From Wenzhouxiangella sp. XN201 (GTDB lineage: Bacteria > Pseudomonadota > Gammaproteobacteria > Xanthomonadales > Wenzhouxiangellaceae), in the NCBI RefSeq assembly GCF_011008905.1, contig NZ_JAAIVI010000021.1, positions 208,857 through 272,856 of the forward strand: a stretch of 64,000 bases of DNA. Reading direction: 5' to 3'. The position numbers and the translations under genes are program-made. Positions 1-7,571 of this stretch are shown here, piece after piece. The notes under the pieces are model-generated. The model was not told where the DNA came from. It did no database searches and saw only the letters and a program-made list of their open reading frames with translations. Each line of letters starts with the position of its first letter. The first letter of the stretch is position 1.

Positions 1-1
1 C

Positions 2-406
2 AACGACCCGGATCACTTCGACGTGATCGAAGGCCAGGGCTCAATCTTCCACCCCGGCTATTCCGGCGTGGCCCTGGGCCTGCTGCACGGCTCGCAGCCC
101 GACGGCTTCGTGGTCTGCCACGATCCGCTGCGCAAAACCGTGTCCGGCTGGCCGCACTATTCCTTGCCGCCGCTGGCGGAAGTCATCGAGGCCCACATTC
201 GCATGGGCCGGCGCACCAGCCCCGATATCCGTTGCGTGGGCGTGTCGGTGAACACCTCCAAGCTGCCCGCGGACGAGCGTGCCGCCTACCTCGACAAACT
301 GGCCGAGGAGACCGGTCTGCCCTGCGTCGACCCGCTGATCGACGGCTGCAATGGCATTGTCGAGCATCTACTGGATACACTGGGCAGATCGCATAGCGCA
401 CACTGA
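2..406 (+). CDS. DUF1611 family protein (D-glutamate N-acetyltransferase-like), 3' end only
   Basis: The reading frame is open from the left edge of the window, so only about 134 C-terminal residues are present and the true start lies outside. The segment G-Q-G-S-I-F-H-P-G-Y-S-G-V-A-L-G-L-L-H-G and the following region with T-S-P-D and V-S-V-N-T-S resemble the C-terminal P-loop-like domain of the DUF1611/DgcN family. Members of that family acetylate D-glutamate or related amino acids and often sit beside a dipeptide epimerase. Here the next gene, 14 bp downstream on the same strand, is instead a thiamine-diphosphate enzyme, so the two are probably cotranscribed. Family call is by motif memory; the substrate is not determinable. 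Confidence 0.72.
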   Translation, partial: NDPDHFDVIEGQGSIFHPGYSGVALGLLHGSQPDGFVVCHDPLRKTVSGWPHYSLPPLAEVIEAHIRMGRRTSPDIRCVGVSVNTSKLPADERAAYLDKLAEETGLPCVDPLIDGCNGIVEHLLDTLGRSHSAH

Positions 407-420
407 GCAGGAAAACCGCC

Positions 421-2079
421 ATGCCCAACGGCGCCCAAGCCCTGATGAAGACCCTGGCCGATGCCGGGGTCACGGTCTGTTTCACCAACCCCGGCACCAG
501 CGAGATGCACTTCGTTGCCGCACTCGACGGCGAGCCACGCATGCGCGCCGTGCTGGCCCTGTTCGAAGGCGTGGCCACCGGCGCGGCCGACGGTTACGCG
601 CGCATGGCCGACAAGCCGGCCGCCACGCTGCTGCACCTGGGCCCGGGACTGGGTAACGGCCTGGCCAACCTGCACAACGCGCGCAAGGGCAAGGTGCCGA
701 TCGTCAACATCGTCGGCGATCACGCCATCCATCACCAGGTGCTGGATGCACAACTGCAGTCCGATATCGAAACCGTGGCACGCAACGTCTCGCCCAATTT
801 TGTGCGCAGTTCAAAGAGCACCGACGAGCTGTGCCGCGATGTCGTCGACGCCGTCACGGCCGCCCGCGGCCTGCCGGGGCAGGTCGCGACATTGATCCTG
901 CCGGCCGATGTGTCCTGGAGCGAAGGCGGCAAACCCGCACCACCGCCGCCACCGCTTGAACCAGAACCGGCCGACTCGGAAACAGTGGAATCAATTGCCG
1001 AACTGATTCAATCTGGCGGCAAGGTCGCTCTGCTACTCGGCGGCCGGGCTACCCGCGAACCATCGCTGCTGGCCGCGTCCCGAATCGCCGCCCACAACGG
1101 CGTGCGGGTATTGGCCGAAGTTTTTCCAACCCGGCTCGAACGCGGTGCCGGCCGCCCGAAGGTCGATCGCCTGGCCTACCTCGCCGAACTGGCCGGCGTG
1201 CAACTATCCGACATCGATCACCTGGTGCTGGTCGACGCCAAGTCGCCGGTGTCGTTCTTTGCATACCCGGGCAAGCCAAGCGATTTGGTACCCGAAGGCT
1301 GCGAAGTCCATACCCTGGCCACGCCGGAACAGGACGCGGCTGCCAGCCTGGAAGCCCTGGCAAGCGCCCTGGGCGCCGAAGAAACCGAACCCGAGCTACA
1401 GCAAGCCAGCCGCCCCAATCGCCCACGCGGCAAGCTCACCGCTGAAAAGGTCTGCGATGCCGTCGGCCATCTCCTGCCGAAGAACGCGATCCTTGTCGAT
1501 GAGGCCATCACTTCCGGCCTGATGCTGCCGGCCATGACTGCGGGCGCACCACCACACGATCTGCTCACACTCACAGGCGGCGCGATCGGCCAGGGCCTGC
1601 CCAATGCCGTCGGCGCAGCCATCGCCTGCCCGGACCGTCCGGTCATCGCCCTGGTTGGCGAGGGCAGCGCCATGTACACCATCCAGGCGCTGTGGACCAT
1701 GGCGCGCGAGGACCTCGATGTCACCGCCATCATTTTCAACAACCGGTCCTACTCGGTACTCAACATCGAACTGGAGCGAGTCGGCGCCGAACGCATCGGT
1801 CCCAAGGCACGCTCACAACTCGACCTGAGCGACCCGGCGCTGGACTTCCCGCGCATGGCCCAGGGCATGGGCGTGCACGCCGTCAGCGTCGAAGACGCCG
1901 AAGATCTCTGCAAGGCAATGGAATACGCCCTGTCCATGCCCGGCCCGCACCTGATCGAAGCCAACATCCCGGAATCACTCAGCGGCGCCAAGCGAAAGAT
2001 CCTCCCCTGGCTGCTACGCTCAGTCCCCAACCTGCCTGTCCCCTTGGCCCGCGCCCTTAAACGCAAGCTGGCGCCGTAG
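421..2079 (+). CDS. Thiamine-diphosphate-dependent enzyme, acetolactate synthase large-subunit-like
   Basis: 552 residues with the three-domain layout of the POX/ALS/benzoylformate decarboxylase superfamily. The N-terminal Pyr domain has the catalytic Glu at about E49 in ALFEGVATGAADGYAR. The middle domain is less conserved. The C-terminal PP domain carries the ThDP/Mg motif as GEGS at about 413-416, closing with NN at about 440-441. The usual motif starts GDG; a Glu here is unusual, and such proteins are commonly annotated as acetolactate synthase without that activity being shown. It lacks an adjacent small regulatory subunit (ilvH/ilvN), arguing against a role as the main branched-chain ALS. 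A decarboxylase of an aromatic or sulfo-keto acid is an alternative. It sits 14 bp after the DUF1611 gene, probably one transcript. Confidence 0.85.
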   Translation: MPNGAQALMKTLADAGVTVCFTNPGTSEMHFVAALDGEPRMRAVLALFEGVATGAADGYARMADKPAATLLHLGPGLGNGLANLHNARKGKVPIVNIVGDHAIHHQVLDAQLQSDIETVARNVSPNFVRSSKSTDELCRDVVDAVTAARGLPGQVATLILPADVSWSEGGKPAPPPPPLEPEPADSETVESIAELIQSGGKVALLLGGRATREPSLLAASRIAAHNGVRVLAEVFPTRLERGAGRPKVDRLAYLAELAGVQLSDIDHLVLVDAKSPVSFFAYPGKPSDLVPEGCEVHTLATPEQDAAASLEALASALGAEETEPELQQASRPNRPRGKLTAEKVCDAVGHLLPKNAILVDEAITSGLMLPAMTAGAPPHDLLTLTGGAIGQGLPNAVGAAIACPDRPVIALVGEGSAMYTIQALWTMAREDLDVTAIIFNNRSYSVLNIELERVGAERIGPKARSQLDLSDPALDFPRMAQGMGVHAVSVEDAEDLCKAMEYALSMPGPHLIEANIPESLSGAKRKILPWLLRSVPNLPVPLARALKRKLAP

Positions 2080-2523
2080 CCGCCCGATCGGGCAAACCCC
2101 GCCAACGTACCGATTTGCGCCCGCGGGCAGTTTTGGGCAGTATGGCCTCAGTGAGGGAGTAGGAACGGCATGGGGTGCCATTCGGTCAGTCAGAATCTCG
2201 AATCAAACCACGCGGCCACCCCGCGACCGCACAGTATCGCTTCGCCGCTCTCCCGCCACGCCGTAGACCCTACGCTGCCAGCGAATCGTGCTATGTGGCC
2301 AACCCACCGCCTAGCGCGCTATGTGAACCTTTTGCCATATAACTCCGCCGATTTCGCGAGCGCTTCGGGCAAGAAGTTTCCTGGTAATCCATATCAGAAC
2401 CGGAGAATGCATGACGTTCAGGTGAGTTGGACACGGTCCGCGAATTCTGTACAGGTTAGTCAGCTAAGAGTGGCTTTGCATTCTGAACGCCAGTTCCACC
2501 ATCTATTTGTTAATTAGCGCTCC
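2080..2523. other. Intergenic: island boundary with conserved 30-nt element, no gene seen
   Basis: 444 bp without a convincing gene. It opens with a 12-bp palindrome GCCCGATCGGGC at 2082-2093 just after the preceding stop; there is no T-run, so it is a weak terminator at best. The conserved element described at 2111-2140 follows. The rest drops in GC and has no recognisable coding frame. A GTTAATT at about 2509-2515 sits just before the next start codon and could be a decayed integron R' core, but it does not fit the consensus and no partner R'' was found. Confidence 0.55.
2111..2140 (+). repeat. Conserved 30-nt element, copy 1 of 3
   Basis: Starts CGATTTGCGCCCGCGG and ends GTTTTGGGCAG. Near-identical versions lie at 7731-7760 and 10955-10984, each 25-35 bp upstream of a start codon. 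Its ends (TGC-C, GGGCA) can form a short hairpin. Here it lies just after the end of the thiamine-diphosphate enzyme gene, at the boundary where composition changes. Confidence 0.7.
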
Positions 2524-3450
2524 ATGTTGAACTTGTATCTTGACCAAAACGTTCTGGGTCTTCTTGCGGAGGGGAGGATAATCCTGAAGCCCAAAGTGGA
2601 CGTGAGATGGGTGTTCTCGAACGAACACCTTACGGAAGTTGCAAGAGGTGATACCAAAGAAATTCTGGATGTGCTGCGTACTCTGAAAGCGCAAAGATTG
2701 CTGCTTAAACGAGATGAGGAGGGCAGGATCACAGAGCAGTGGTTCATCGAAGAATATGCTGATCCTGGGAAATTATATTCAGAGTTTCGACAGAATCCTC
2801 CGGCTGTTGATCCTGCCATGTTTGAAGGACTTATAGCAAAGATATTTGGGTCTCAAGATCCGAATGTCGCGGAAGCATTCCCCGGTGATATGGCGAAGCA
2901 AGTTCGCGAGCATCTAAAGGAAATTCCGCGGTTGGAAGATATTTTTGGTTCCAGCTTGGAGGACCTAATCAGGGACGCTGGCGAAGACGCCCTTGAGAAG
3001 CTTGCAGGGACGCAGCCGTTGGAGAATAGGCGAAAGCCGCTTGGATTTGACCGCGGCCAAGCTTCAAATTTCGCAGATGCGAGCAATCCCTTACAAGCAC
3101 TGTGGGAGCATGCAAACAAGTATTCTCCGTCGCCTATTTCTGCAGATCAGTTCTTTGGCTTCGACCCGCCCGACAAGAGACTTTTCGGCTATGAGAAATG
3201 GCCAGTCTTCCTGGGCATTTCTACGTGCTACTCCATACTGAACGCAATCGGATTTAGGCCCGATGCAGGCCTTGCGCGTACCAATAGAGTCCCAGCGAAT
3301 ATGAGTGATGCACATCATGTCGCTTATGCTGCGTTTTGCGATGCGCTATTTAGCGAGGACTCTCGAATGTGCGAGAAGGCCTTGGCCATATACAGGTACC
3401 GGCAAATCGGAACTGGAGTAGTAGATGTTAGCAAGCGTGTGGATGGCTAA
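2524..3450 (+). CDS. PIN-like domain protein, cassette cargo (function unknown)
   Basis: 308 residues with no close match I can name. The N-terminus reads like a PIN nuclease strand 1 (YLDQNV, D7), followed by FSNEHLTEVA (E34, E38). The C-terminus has SDAHHVAYAAFCDALFSEDS with D262, D273 and D279, matching the spacing of the remaining PIN acidic residues. The roughly 200 residues between would then be an insertion. On that reading it is a metal-dependent RNase-like protein. The gene is AT-rich relative to the flanks and ends directly on the first attC site, whose R'' overlaps the stop codon, so it is a probable integron cassette gene. A toxin or phage-defence role is possible but unproven; no antitoxin is adjacent. 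Confidence 0.6.
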   Translation: MLNLYLDQNVLGLLAEGRIILKPKVDVRWVFSNEHLTEVARGDTKEILDVLRTLKAQRLLLKRDEEGRITEQWFIEEYADPGKLYSEFRQNPPAVDPAMFEGLIAKIFGSQDPNVAEAFPGDMAKQVREHLKEIPRLEDIFGSSLEDLIRDAGEDALEKLAGTQPLENRRKPLGFDRGQASNFADASNPLQALWEHANKYSPSPISADQFFGFDPPDKRLFGYEKWPVFLGISTCYSILNAIGFRPDAGLARTNRVPANMSDAHHVAYAAFCDALFSEDSRMCEKALAIYRYRQIGTGVVDVSKRVDG

Positions 3451-3543
3451 CACATCGCTGCAGGTGACGTTTGACCCGTCGGCTACTTTTGCTGCCGCAG
3501 AAGCAGGCGACGCCTTAAACGCATCTGAGCTCAGACGTTAGGT
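3445..3543 (+). other. attC integron recombination site A
   Basis: R''-like GGCTAAC at 3445-3451 (first two bases off consensus) and canonical R' GTTAGGT at 3537-3543 bound 99 nt. L'' GCTGCAG (inside ATCGCTGCAGG) pairs with L' CTGAGC leaving one unpaired G, the extrahelical base typical of attC. The interior contains further self-complementarity (CGTCGGC with GGCGACG). The next cassette gene starts 6 nt after R'. Confidence 0.7.
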
Positions 3544-3548
3544 TTGAA

Positions 3549-4058
3549 ATGGCCCGCGCATACTATCTCATCGGCCTGTTCTTGCTTTTATGTGGCGGCT
3601 TGATTTATGTCTGCTTCCGGCCGGATTCACTTTTGCTTTTTTCGTGGGCTGAGCAACGTGGGCTTATGCCAAGCATCAATGAACTTCGGAGAGCGTCTTC
3701 GCCTCTTGGGCCATATTTAGATAACTGGGTTGTATACTCTCTCCCAAACGGGCTTTGGGTTATGGCATTCGCATCGTTCGCCCTTGGGATAACCGGGGAT
3801 ACTGGGCGGGATGCTAGGCTCGCGCTTGTGTGGACGAGTGCTCTCTGTTTCGTTGGCATTGGTTCAGAGGCACTACAGTATATAGAAAGATTGCCAGGGA
3901 CATTCGATTGGAAGGACACTGTTGCTTATGTGCTTCCGTTGATTGCGCTCATCACATATCTTCGGGGAGTAAGCTATGCGAAAAAGTTGGATTTCCGACC
4001 ACATTGCACTATTCGCGCTTTTCATGTTCTTTCTACTTCTGGCCGCAGGGAGCAGTGA
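3549..4058 (+). CDS. VanZ-like small membrane protein, cassette cargo
   Basis: 169 residues with about four hydrophobic segments (roughly 5-25, 65-85, 92-110 and 122-140). The stretch GIGSEALQ then PGTFDWKDTVAYV resembles the VanZ-family signature (Glu-x-x-Gln followed by a D-x-x-D turn before the last helix). VanZ-like proteins act at the inner membrane; their role outside teicoplanin resistance is unclear. The start lies 6 nt after the R' core of attC A, so there is almost no room for a normal ribosome-binding site. The last 83 nt overlap the next gene in another frame, which is long for a natural overlap; the true C-terminus may be shorter if a frameshift is present. Confidence 0.6.
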   Translation: MARAYYLIGLFLLLCGGLIYVCFRPDSLLLFSWAEQRGLMPSINELRRASSPLGPYLDNWVVYSLPNGLWVMAFASFALGITGDTGRDARLALVWTSALCFVGIGSEALQYIERLPGTFDWKDTVAYVLPLIALITYLRGVSYAKKLDFRPHCTIRAFHVLSTSGRREQ

Positions 4059-4356
4059 TGAGCCCGAGCAGCGCAATGGTCAAGACGACGTTGTTTCTGA
4101 TGCATTCAGAGTGTGTGCTGCATTTGAGGAAACGGGCGTCGTCTCCGATTGCAATGTCAGCGGATGGGGTCATAGTATTGAGGTAACAATTGATACTAGC
4201 GGATCTGAAGCTATCAAAATGTGCCGCGAGTCTGCCAACATGATTACTGGAATGACAGATAGCTTTACCAAAGCGCGTGCAGAAGGATTTCCATGGGAGC
4301 TTAAGATCTTTTCGCCATTCAGCGGAGACAGGCCGCTGGCTTCATGCCAGATCTAG
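3976..4356 (+). CDS. Small secreted or membrane-anchored protein of unknown function, cassette cargo
   Basis: 126 residues. A hydrophobic N-terminal segment (about residues 9-24, ALFALFMFFLLLAAG) looks like a signal peptide or anchor; no lipobox Cys is present. The mature part has four Cys (in RVCAA, SDCNV, KMCRE and SCQI), fitting a disulfide-bonded periplasmic domain. A good Shine-Dalgarno (GGGAG) precedes the ATG. It overlaps the 3' end of the VanZ-like gene by 83 nt and shares its cassette, ending 14 nt before attC B. No family recognised. Confidence 0.6.
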   Translation: MRKSWISDHIALFALFMFFLLLAAGSSDEPEQRNGQDDVVSDAFRVCAAFEETGVVSDCNVSGWGHSIEVTIDTSGSEAIKMCRESANMITGMTDSFTKARAEGFPWELKIFSPFSGDRPLASCQI

Positions 4357-4370
4357 CAGTTGACAATTAA

Positions 4371-4456
4371 ACCTAACAAACCGCTCAAGTTCGTTCCGGG
4401 CCTAGCGGCTCTTCACCGGACGCACTTACACGCACCGCTTAGCTAAATCGTTAAGT
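4371..4456 (+). other. attC integron recombination site B
   Basis: R'' ACCTAAC (4371-4377) fits RYYYAAC and R' GTTAAGT (4450-4456) fits GTTRRRY; 86 nt in all. L'' GCTCAAG pairs with L' CTTAGC with one extrahelical C. The L' region CACCGCTTAGCT recurs in the partial site at 8340-8380. This is the most canonical attC of the window. Confidence 0.82.
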
Positions 4457-4489
4457 GGCAAGGAAATAAGCGACATCGTAGGGTAGTTA

Positions 4490-5242
4490 ATGTCTGAAAG
4501 AATGACGAAAAAGCTAGAGGGCGATGGCCCTGTTGAAAAGCAGATTATCCTTCTGAAATTGACTGAATCCTTAGAGCAGGCACCTGACTTTGGTGAAAAG
4601 CCAATAATGAATCCCGGTTCACCGCAACGGCAATGGTTGTCTCGTGTTGGCGCACTTTTCTCCAGGCTGGGACTTGATAGACAAGTACAGTATAGAGCGG
4701 CTTACCAAACACTGCTTCAGTATTGGAAACCCGCAATCGTTCAGATTCAGGGGCAAGTTCTTGATGCTATCGAAGAGCTTAAGCTTGAGCTTGAATTAGA
4801 TGGCAGAAGTGAAATCGGAAATGCGTACGAGCCTGGAGATTTCTATAGTTTTTTTGCTGACTTAAAGTCCATCGTAAGTGATGCTAAGAATGATCTGTTG
4901 ATAATCGATCCATATTTTAACGGCGAAGCATTTGATGCCTACATTTCAGAGGCCGGTGCATCGATTAATGTTCGTATCCTGGCAGACCGTTATTCGAAAG
5001 ATCTAAAAGTTTATATCAATAAGCACATGGCTCAATACGGAAGTTCAATTAAAGTTAAAAGAAGCAAAGAGCTTCATGACAGAATTGTCTTCATAGATGG
5101 CGACGTATCCTGGATTATGGGCGGGTCAATCAAGGATGCGGGAAAAAAGGCTACATACTTAATTCCGTTAGCTACTCCGATAACGGAGGCTAAGTATGCT
5201 ATTTACAGTGAGATATGGGAAAGGGCCACCGAAGTTGAGTAA
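4490..5242 (+). CDS. Phospholipase D-like domain protein, cassette cargo
   Basis: 250 residues. The C-terminal half looks like a single PLD-type domain: DLLIIDPYFNGEAFDAYIS, then an H-D-R-I-V-F-I-D-G-D motif (H196) followed by GGSIKD (211-216), where classical enzymes have HxKxxxxD and GGxN. Lys is replaced by Arg in the motif position, as in many nuclease-like or defence-associated PLD proteins. The N-terminal about 110 residues are charged and unassigned. It starts 34 nt after R' of attC B and ends 2 nt before R'' of attC C, exactly filling one cassette. A nuclease or helper in phage defence is plausible by inference only. Confidence 0.65.
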   Translation: MSERMTKKLEGDGPVEKQIILLKLTESLEQAPDFGEKPIMNPGSPQRQWLSRVGALFSRLGLDRQVQYRAAYQTLLQYWKPAIVQIQGQVLDAIEELKLELELDGRSEIGNAYEPGDFYSFFADLKSIVSDAKNDLLIIDPYFNGEAFDAYISEAGASINVRILADRYSKDLKVYINKHMAQYGSSIKVKRSKELHDRIVFIDGDVSWIMGGSIKDAGKKATYLIPLATPITEAKYAIYSEIWERATEVE

Positions 5243-5244
5243 GC

Positions 5245-5315
5245 GCTTAACGAGTAGATCCACTTGAGAGAATACTCGCTGCGCTCGCATTTTCTCGGTG
5301 TACTAAGCGTTGGGC
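5245..5315 (+). other. attC integron recombination site C
   Basis: R'' GCTTAAC (5245-5251) and R' GTTGGGC (5309-5315) both fit the consensus; length 71 nt. The arms TAGATCCAC and GTGTACTA pair with an unpaired base, and the centre contains an imperfect palindrome around CGCTGCGCTCG. The next start codon is 23 nt downstream. Confidence 0.8.
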
Positions 5316-5337
5316 AAAACATTAAGGATGAGAAATT

Positions 5338-5589
5338 ATGAGTATGACTGACGACCAGAGAAGCAAATTTTCTCAGTGGACCAAAGACAACGGAATCTCA
5401 TCTAATTGCCCAGCATGCAATAGTGAAGAGTTAGGGATCTTTGGCCTTGTTACATTACCGACTTACGACGTATACACCAAGACTACAGATATCACAAATA
5501 CGGTCCCAATGGTTCAGGTTAGCTGTGGGGACTGCGGTCACACCATGCTGTTTTCTGCAGTTAAGTGTGGGCTTATAGTCAGCGAGTAA
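5338..5589 (+). CDS. Small zinc-ribbon protein, cassette cargo
   Basis: 83 residues. Two CxxC knuckles, C24-P-A-C27 and C63-G-D-C66, define a zinc ribbon. The intervening beta-rich segment has no other motif. Such small ribbons bind nucleic acid or protein partners; no specific role can be given. It starts 23 nt after R' of attC C, with a weak AAGGATGAG ribosome-binding region. A possible attC remnant lies 29 nt after the stop, beyond which the array is broken by the transposon. Confidence 0.65.
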   Translation: MSMTDDQRSKFSQWTKDNGISSNCPACNSEELGIFGLVTLPTYDVYTKTTDITNTVPMVQVSCGDCGHTMLFSAVKCGLIVSE

Positions 5590-5617
5590 TTATGGCTACA
5601 TTCAGCCTATTGGCGCT

Positions 5618-5640
5618 AGCTAACAGCAGCTCCAACTCGT
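5618..5640 (+). other. Possible left half of an attC site cut by transposon insertion
   Basis: AGCTAAC (5618-5624, one base off RYYYAAC) sits just after the zinc-ribbon gene where an R'' is expected and is followed by an L''-like CAGCTCC. No R' core follows: at about 5645 the sequence becomes the short-repeat end of the transposon. Confidence 0.35.
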
Positions 5641-5644
5641 AAGC

Positions 5645-5705
5645 GCCGAAACCAGGACACCCGAAACCAGGACGGCCGAAACCAGGAGAAACCAGAGAAA
5701 CCAGG
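5645..5705. repeat. Degenerate short direct repeats at transposon left end
   Basis: About five imperfect copies of GAAACCAGGA, spaced 8-16 bp with variable linkers (ACACCC, CGGCC and none). The same decamer begins each of the three long left-end modules that follow. Confidence 0.7.
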
Positions 5706-5874
5706 ACACCCACGATCCCCCCGGCTGAATCAGCCTCTCCGTGGTTTGCGGGACATCGGAATCTGCTGAGATTGAGCACGAGGTGGAAGGGGCCCTGGGG
5801 TGTCAGCGCTGTACCGGCCATCTGGAGCCCATTTTGAGCACGGGCTGGAGTCCGGTCCACGTCATTCAACCGAG
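5693..5874. repeat. Transposon left-end module, copy A
   Basis: About 182 bp starting GAGAAACCAGG ACACCCACG and running to TTCAACCG. It is closely similar to copies at 5875-6055 and 6260-6440. It contains the 14-nt terminal sequence GGACACCCACGATC at 5704-5717. Copy A ends before any transposase sequence. Confidence 0.75.
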
Positions 5875-6055
5875 GAGAAACCAGGACACCCACGATCTTC
5901 CCGGCTGAATCAGCCTCTCCGTGGTTTGCGGGGCATCGGAATCTGCTGAAAATGAGCACGAGGTGGACGGGATCCTGGCGCGTTGAGCGCAGTACCGGCC
6001 ATCTGGAGCCCATTTTGAGCACGGGCTGGCGTCCGGTCCATGTCGTTCAACCGGA
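5875..6055. repeat. Transposon left-end module, copy B
   Basis: Second copy of the roughly 180-bp module, with the terminal sequence at 5884-5897. Unlike copy A it continues into a fragment of the transposase 3' end. Confidence 0.75.
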
Positions 6056-6074
6056 AATTCAGATCAGGATGGGA

Positions 6075-6252
6075 TTACCAAGGTATTGACTGTTCTCGTA
6101 GCTTTTTGAGGGCGAATTCCCCGGACACGCCCTTCATCCAACGCTGGCCCAGATCGGCGGCCTTAAGCATCAGCGCCTCGGCGGAACCGATTGCCCGGTA
6201 GTAGCGGCTCTCGGTGCCTTGAACTCGCCGTATCCATTCTCGGGGATGGTTT
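6075..6252 (-). pseudogene. Transposase 3'-end fragment (duplicate of the intact gene's C-terminus)
   Basis: Encodes the same last 60 or so residues as the intact transposase (N-H-P-R-E-W-I-R-R-V-Q through K-K-L-R-E-Q-x-I-P-W), with a few substitutions. The match breaks off at about 6252, where the third left-end module begins. With no catalytic domain it is a remnant of an earlier copy. Confidence 0.8.
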
Positions 6253-6259
6253 GCCGCCA

Positions 6260-6440
6260 GAGAAACCAGGACACCCACGATCTTGCCGGCTGAATCAGCC
6301 TCTCCGTGGTTTGCGGGTCATCGGAATCTGCTGAGAATGAGCACGAGGTGGACGGGACCCTGGGGTGTCGAGCGCTGTGCCGGCCATCTGGAGCCGATTT
6401 TGAGCACGGGCTGGCGTCCGGTCCACGTCGTTCAACCGGA
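6260..6440. repeat. Transposon left-end module, copy C (intact element's left end)
   Basis: Third copy of the module, terminal sequence GGACACCCACGATC at 6269-6282, directly adjoining the intact transposase gene. The inverted partner GATCATGGGTGTCC at 7558-7571 matches 13 of 14 positions, giving a full element of about 1.3 kb. Confidence 0.75.
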
Positions 6441-6459
6441 AGTTCAGGTGAGGATGGGG

Positions 6460-7482
6460 CTACCAAGGTATAGGCTGTTCTCGTAGCTTCTTGAGGGCGA
6501 ATTCCCCGGACACGCCCTTCATCCAACGCTGGCCAAGATCGGCGGCCTTAAGCATCAGCGCCTCGGCGGAACCGATTGCCCGGTAGTAGCGGCTCTCGGT
6601 GCCTTGAACTCGCCGTATCCATTCTCGGGGATGGTTCGCGACATTCCAAAGACCTTCAGGTGGCGCTTCTCCTGTGGCGGATAGCTTGCCGCGTTTCTCA
6701 GGATGTGCCTGGAGTCCTGTCCAGTGCACGAGCTCTATGTAGCTGGATTCGGTCAGATCAGAGAGAGCGTCGGCATCCAGTCCGGCGACCGGTTTGAGCG
6801 CCTGGTCCTCAGAACTAAGGCCCAGCGCCTTGCCGATTGCGGATCGAGTCGACTTGATTCGGTATCGCACGGAGGTATGCGCGGAGTCGCGAAGCGCCTC
6901 ACACATGCCGGCCCGAACCGGATTGAGATCCACGTAAGCCATGCAAGACAGAACAGCCTGTTCGTCCAGCAATGCCTGGCACTTGAAACGACCTTCCCAG
7001 AACCGGCCCGTGCACCCGTCCTCGCGATTGGCCATCCGGGCGATTGGCTCATTGAGTGCCCGCATGAACCAGCTGATCGATCCCAGCCGCTGGCGAATCA
7101 CGTCAAGGCGCTCGGTATTGCTGAGGAGGGCGAGGGTCGCCCGCTCGACGCAGCCGGGATCGTCGCGGTTGCTGATCGATCCTGGAAAAATGGCCAGCCA
7201 GCGTTCTGCGACTTCCCGATCCGACCATTCCCAGGCATATCGCGGGTCGCTGCGGAGAACGATATGGAAATGATTCGACATGACGGCGTATGCATACACT
7301 GAAACGGCGAAACTGTCGGCCAGCTGGAAGATTCTTTCCTCGATCCACTGACGCCGATGCTCGAAGTCTTTTCCGGATGCAACATCGAAACCACACAGAA
7401 ACGCGCGACGGACGCAACGGCTCACGCAATGGAAAAAGCCTGGCTCGTCATCGCTGACTAATTGACTTCGTGGATAGGTCAT
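6460..7482 (-). CDS. Y1 (HUH) transposase, REP-associated/IS200-like
   Basis: 340 residues. The N-terminal Transposase_17/Y1 domain shows the metal-binding HUH motif as SNHFHIVL (H71, H73) and the downstream AYVDLNPVRAG (Y183 is near the region that holds the nucleophile or a conserved structural Tyr in REP-associated transposases, RAYTs). The C-terminal about 130 residues, ending R-E-Q-P-I-P-W, are an extension seen in the larger RAYT-like group. These enzymes nick and rejoin single-stranded DNA at hairpin ends. The gene is bounded by 14-bp inverted ends (6269-6282 and 7558-7571) and interrupts the cassette array. It appears intact and may be active. Confidence 0.88.
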   Translation of the reverse strand: MTYPRSQLVSDDEPGFFHCVSRCVRRAFLCGFDVASGKDFEHRRQWIEERIFQLADSFAVSVYAYAVMSNHFHIVLRSDPRYAWEWSDREVAERWLAIFPGSISNRDDPGCVERATLALLSNTERLDVIRQRLGSISWFMRALNEPIARMANREDGCTGRFWEGRFKCQALLDEQAVLSCMAYVDLNPVRAGMCEALRDSAHTSVRYRIKSTRSAIGKALGLSSEDQALKPVAGLDADALSDLTESSYIELVHWTGLQAHPEKRGKLSATGEAPPEGLWNVANHPREWIRRVQGTESRYYRAIGSAEALMLKAADLGQRWMKGVSGEFALKKLREQPIPW

Positions 7483-7557
7483 GTGACTACCCTGGCACGA
7501 GGCTGGGAGCTAGCCAATCCCGAGACTGCCGCGTCGGACTGTAGGAAATTTCCCATA

Positions 7558-7571
7558 GATCATGGGTGTCC
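7558..7571 (-). repeat. Right terminal inverted repeat of the transposon
   Basis: GATCATGGGTGTCC, reverse complement GGACACCCATGATC, versus GGACACCCACGATC at the left ends: one mismatch in 14. Confidence 0.7.

Noticed and set aside
2082..2093. GCCCGATCGGGC as a terminator
   Set aside because: Perfect but short palindrome without a T-run.
2170..2517. 115-residue frame between the ThDP enzyme and the first cassette gene
   Set aside because: No ribosome-binding site, no domain, biased composition; it begins inside the region after the 30-nt element.
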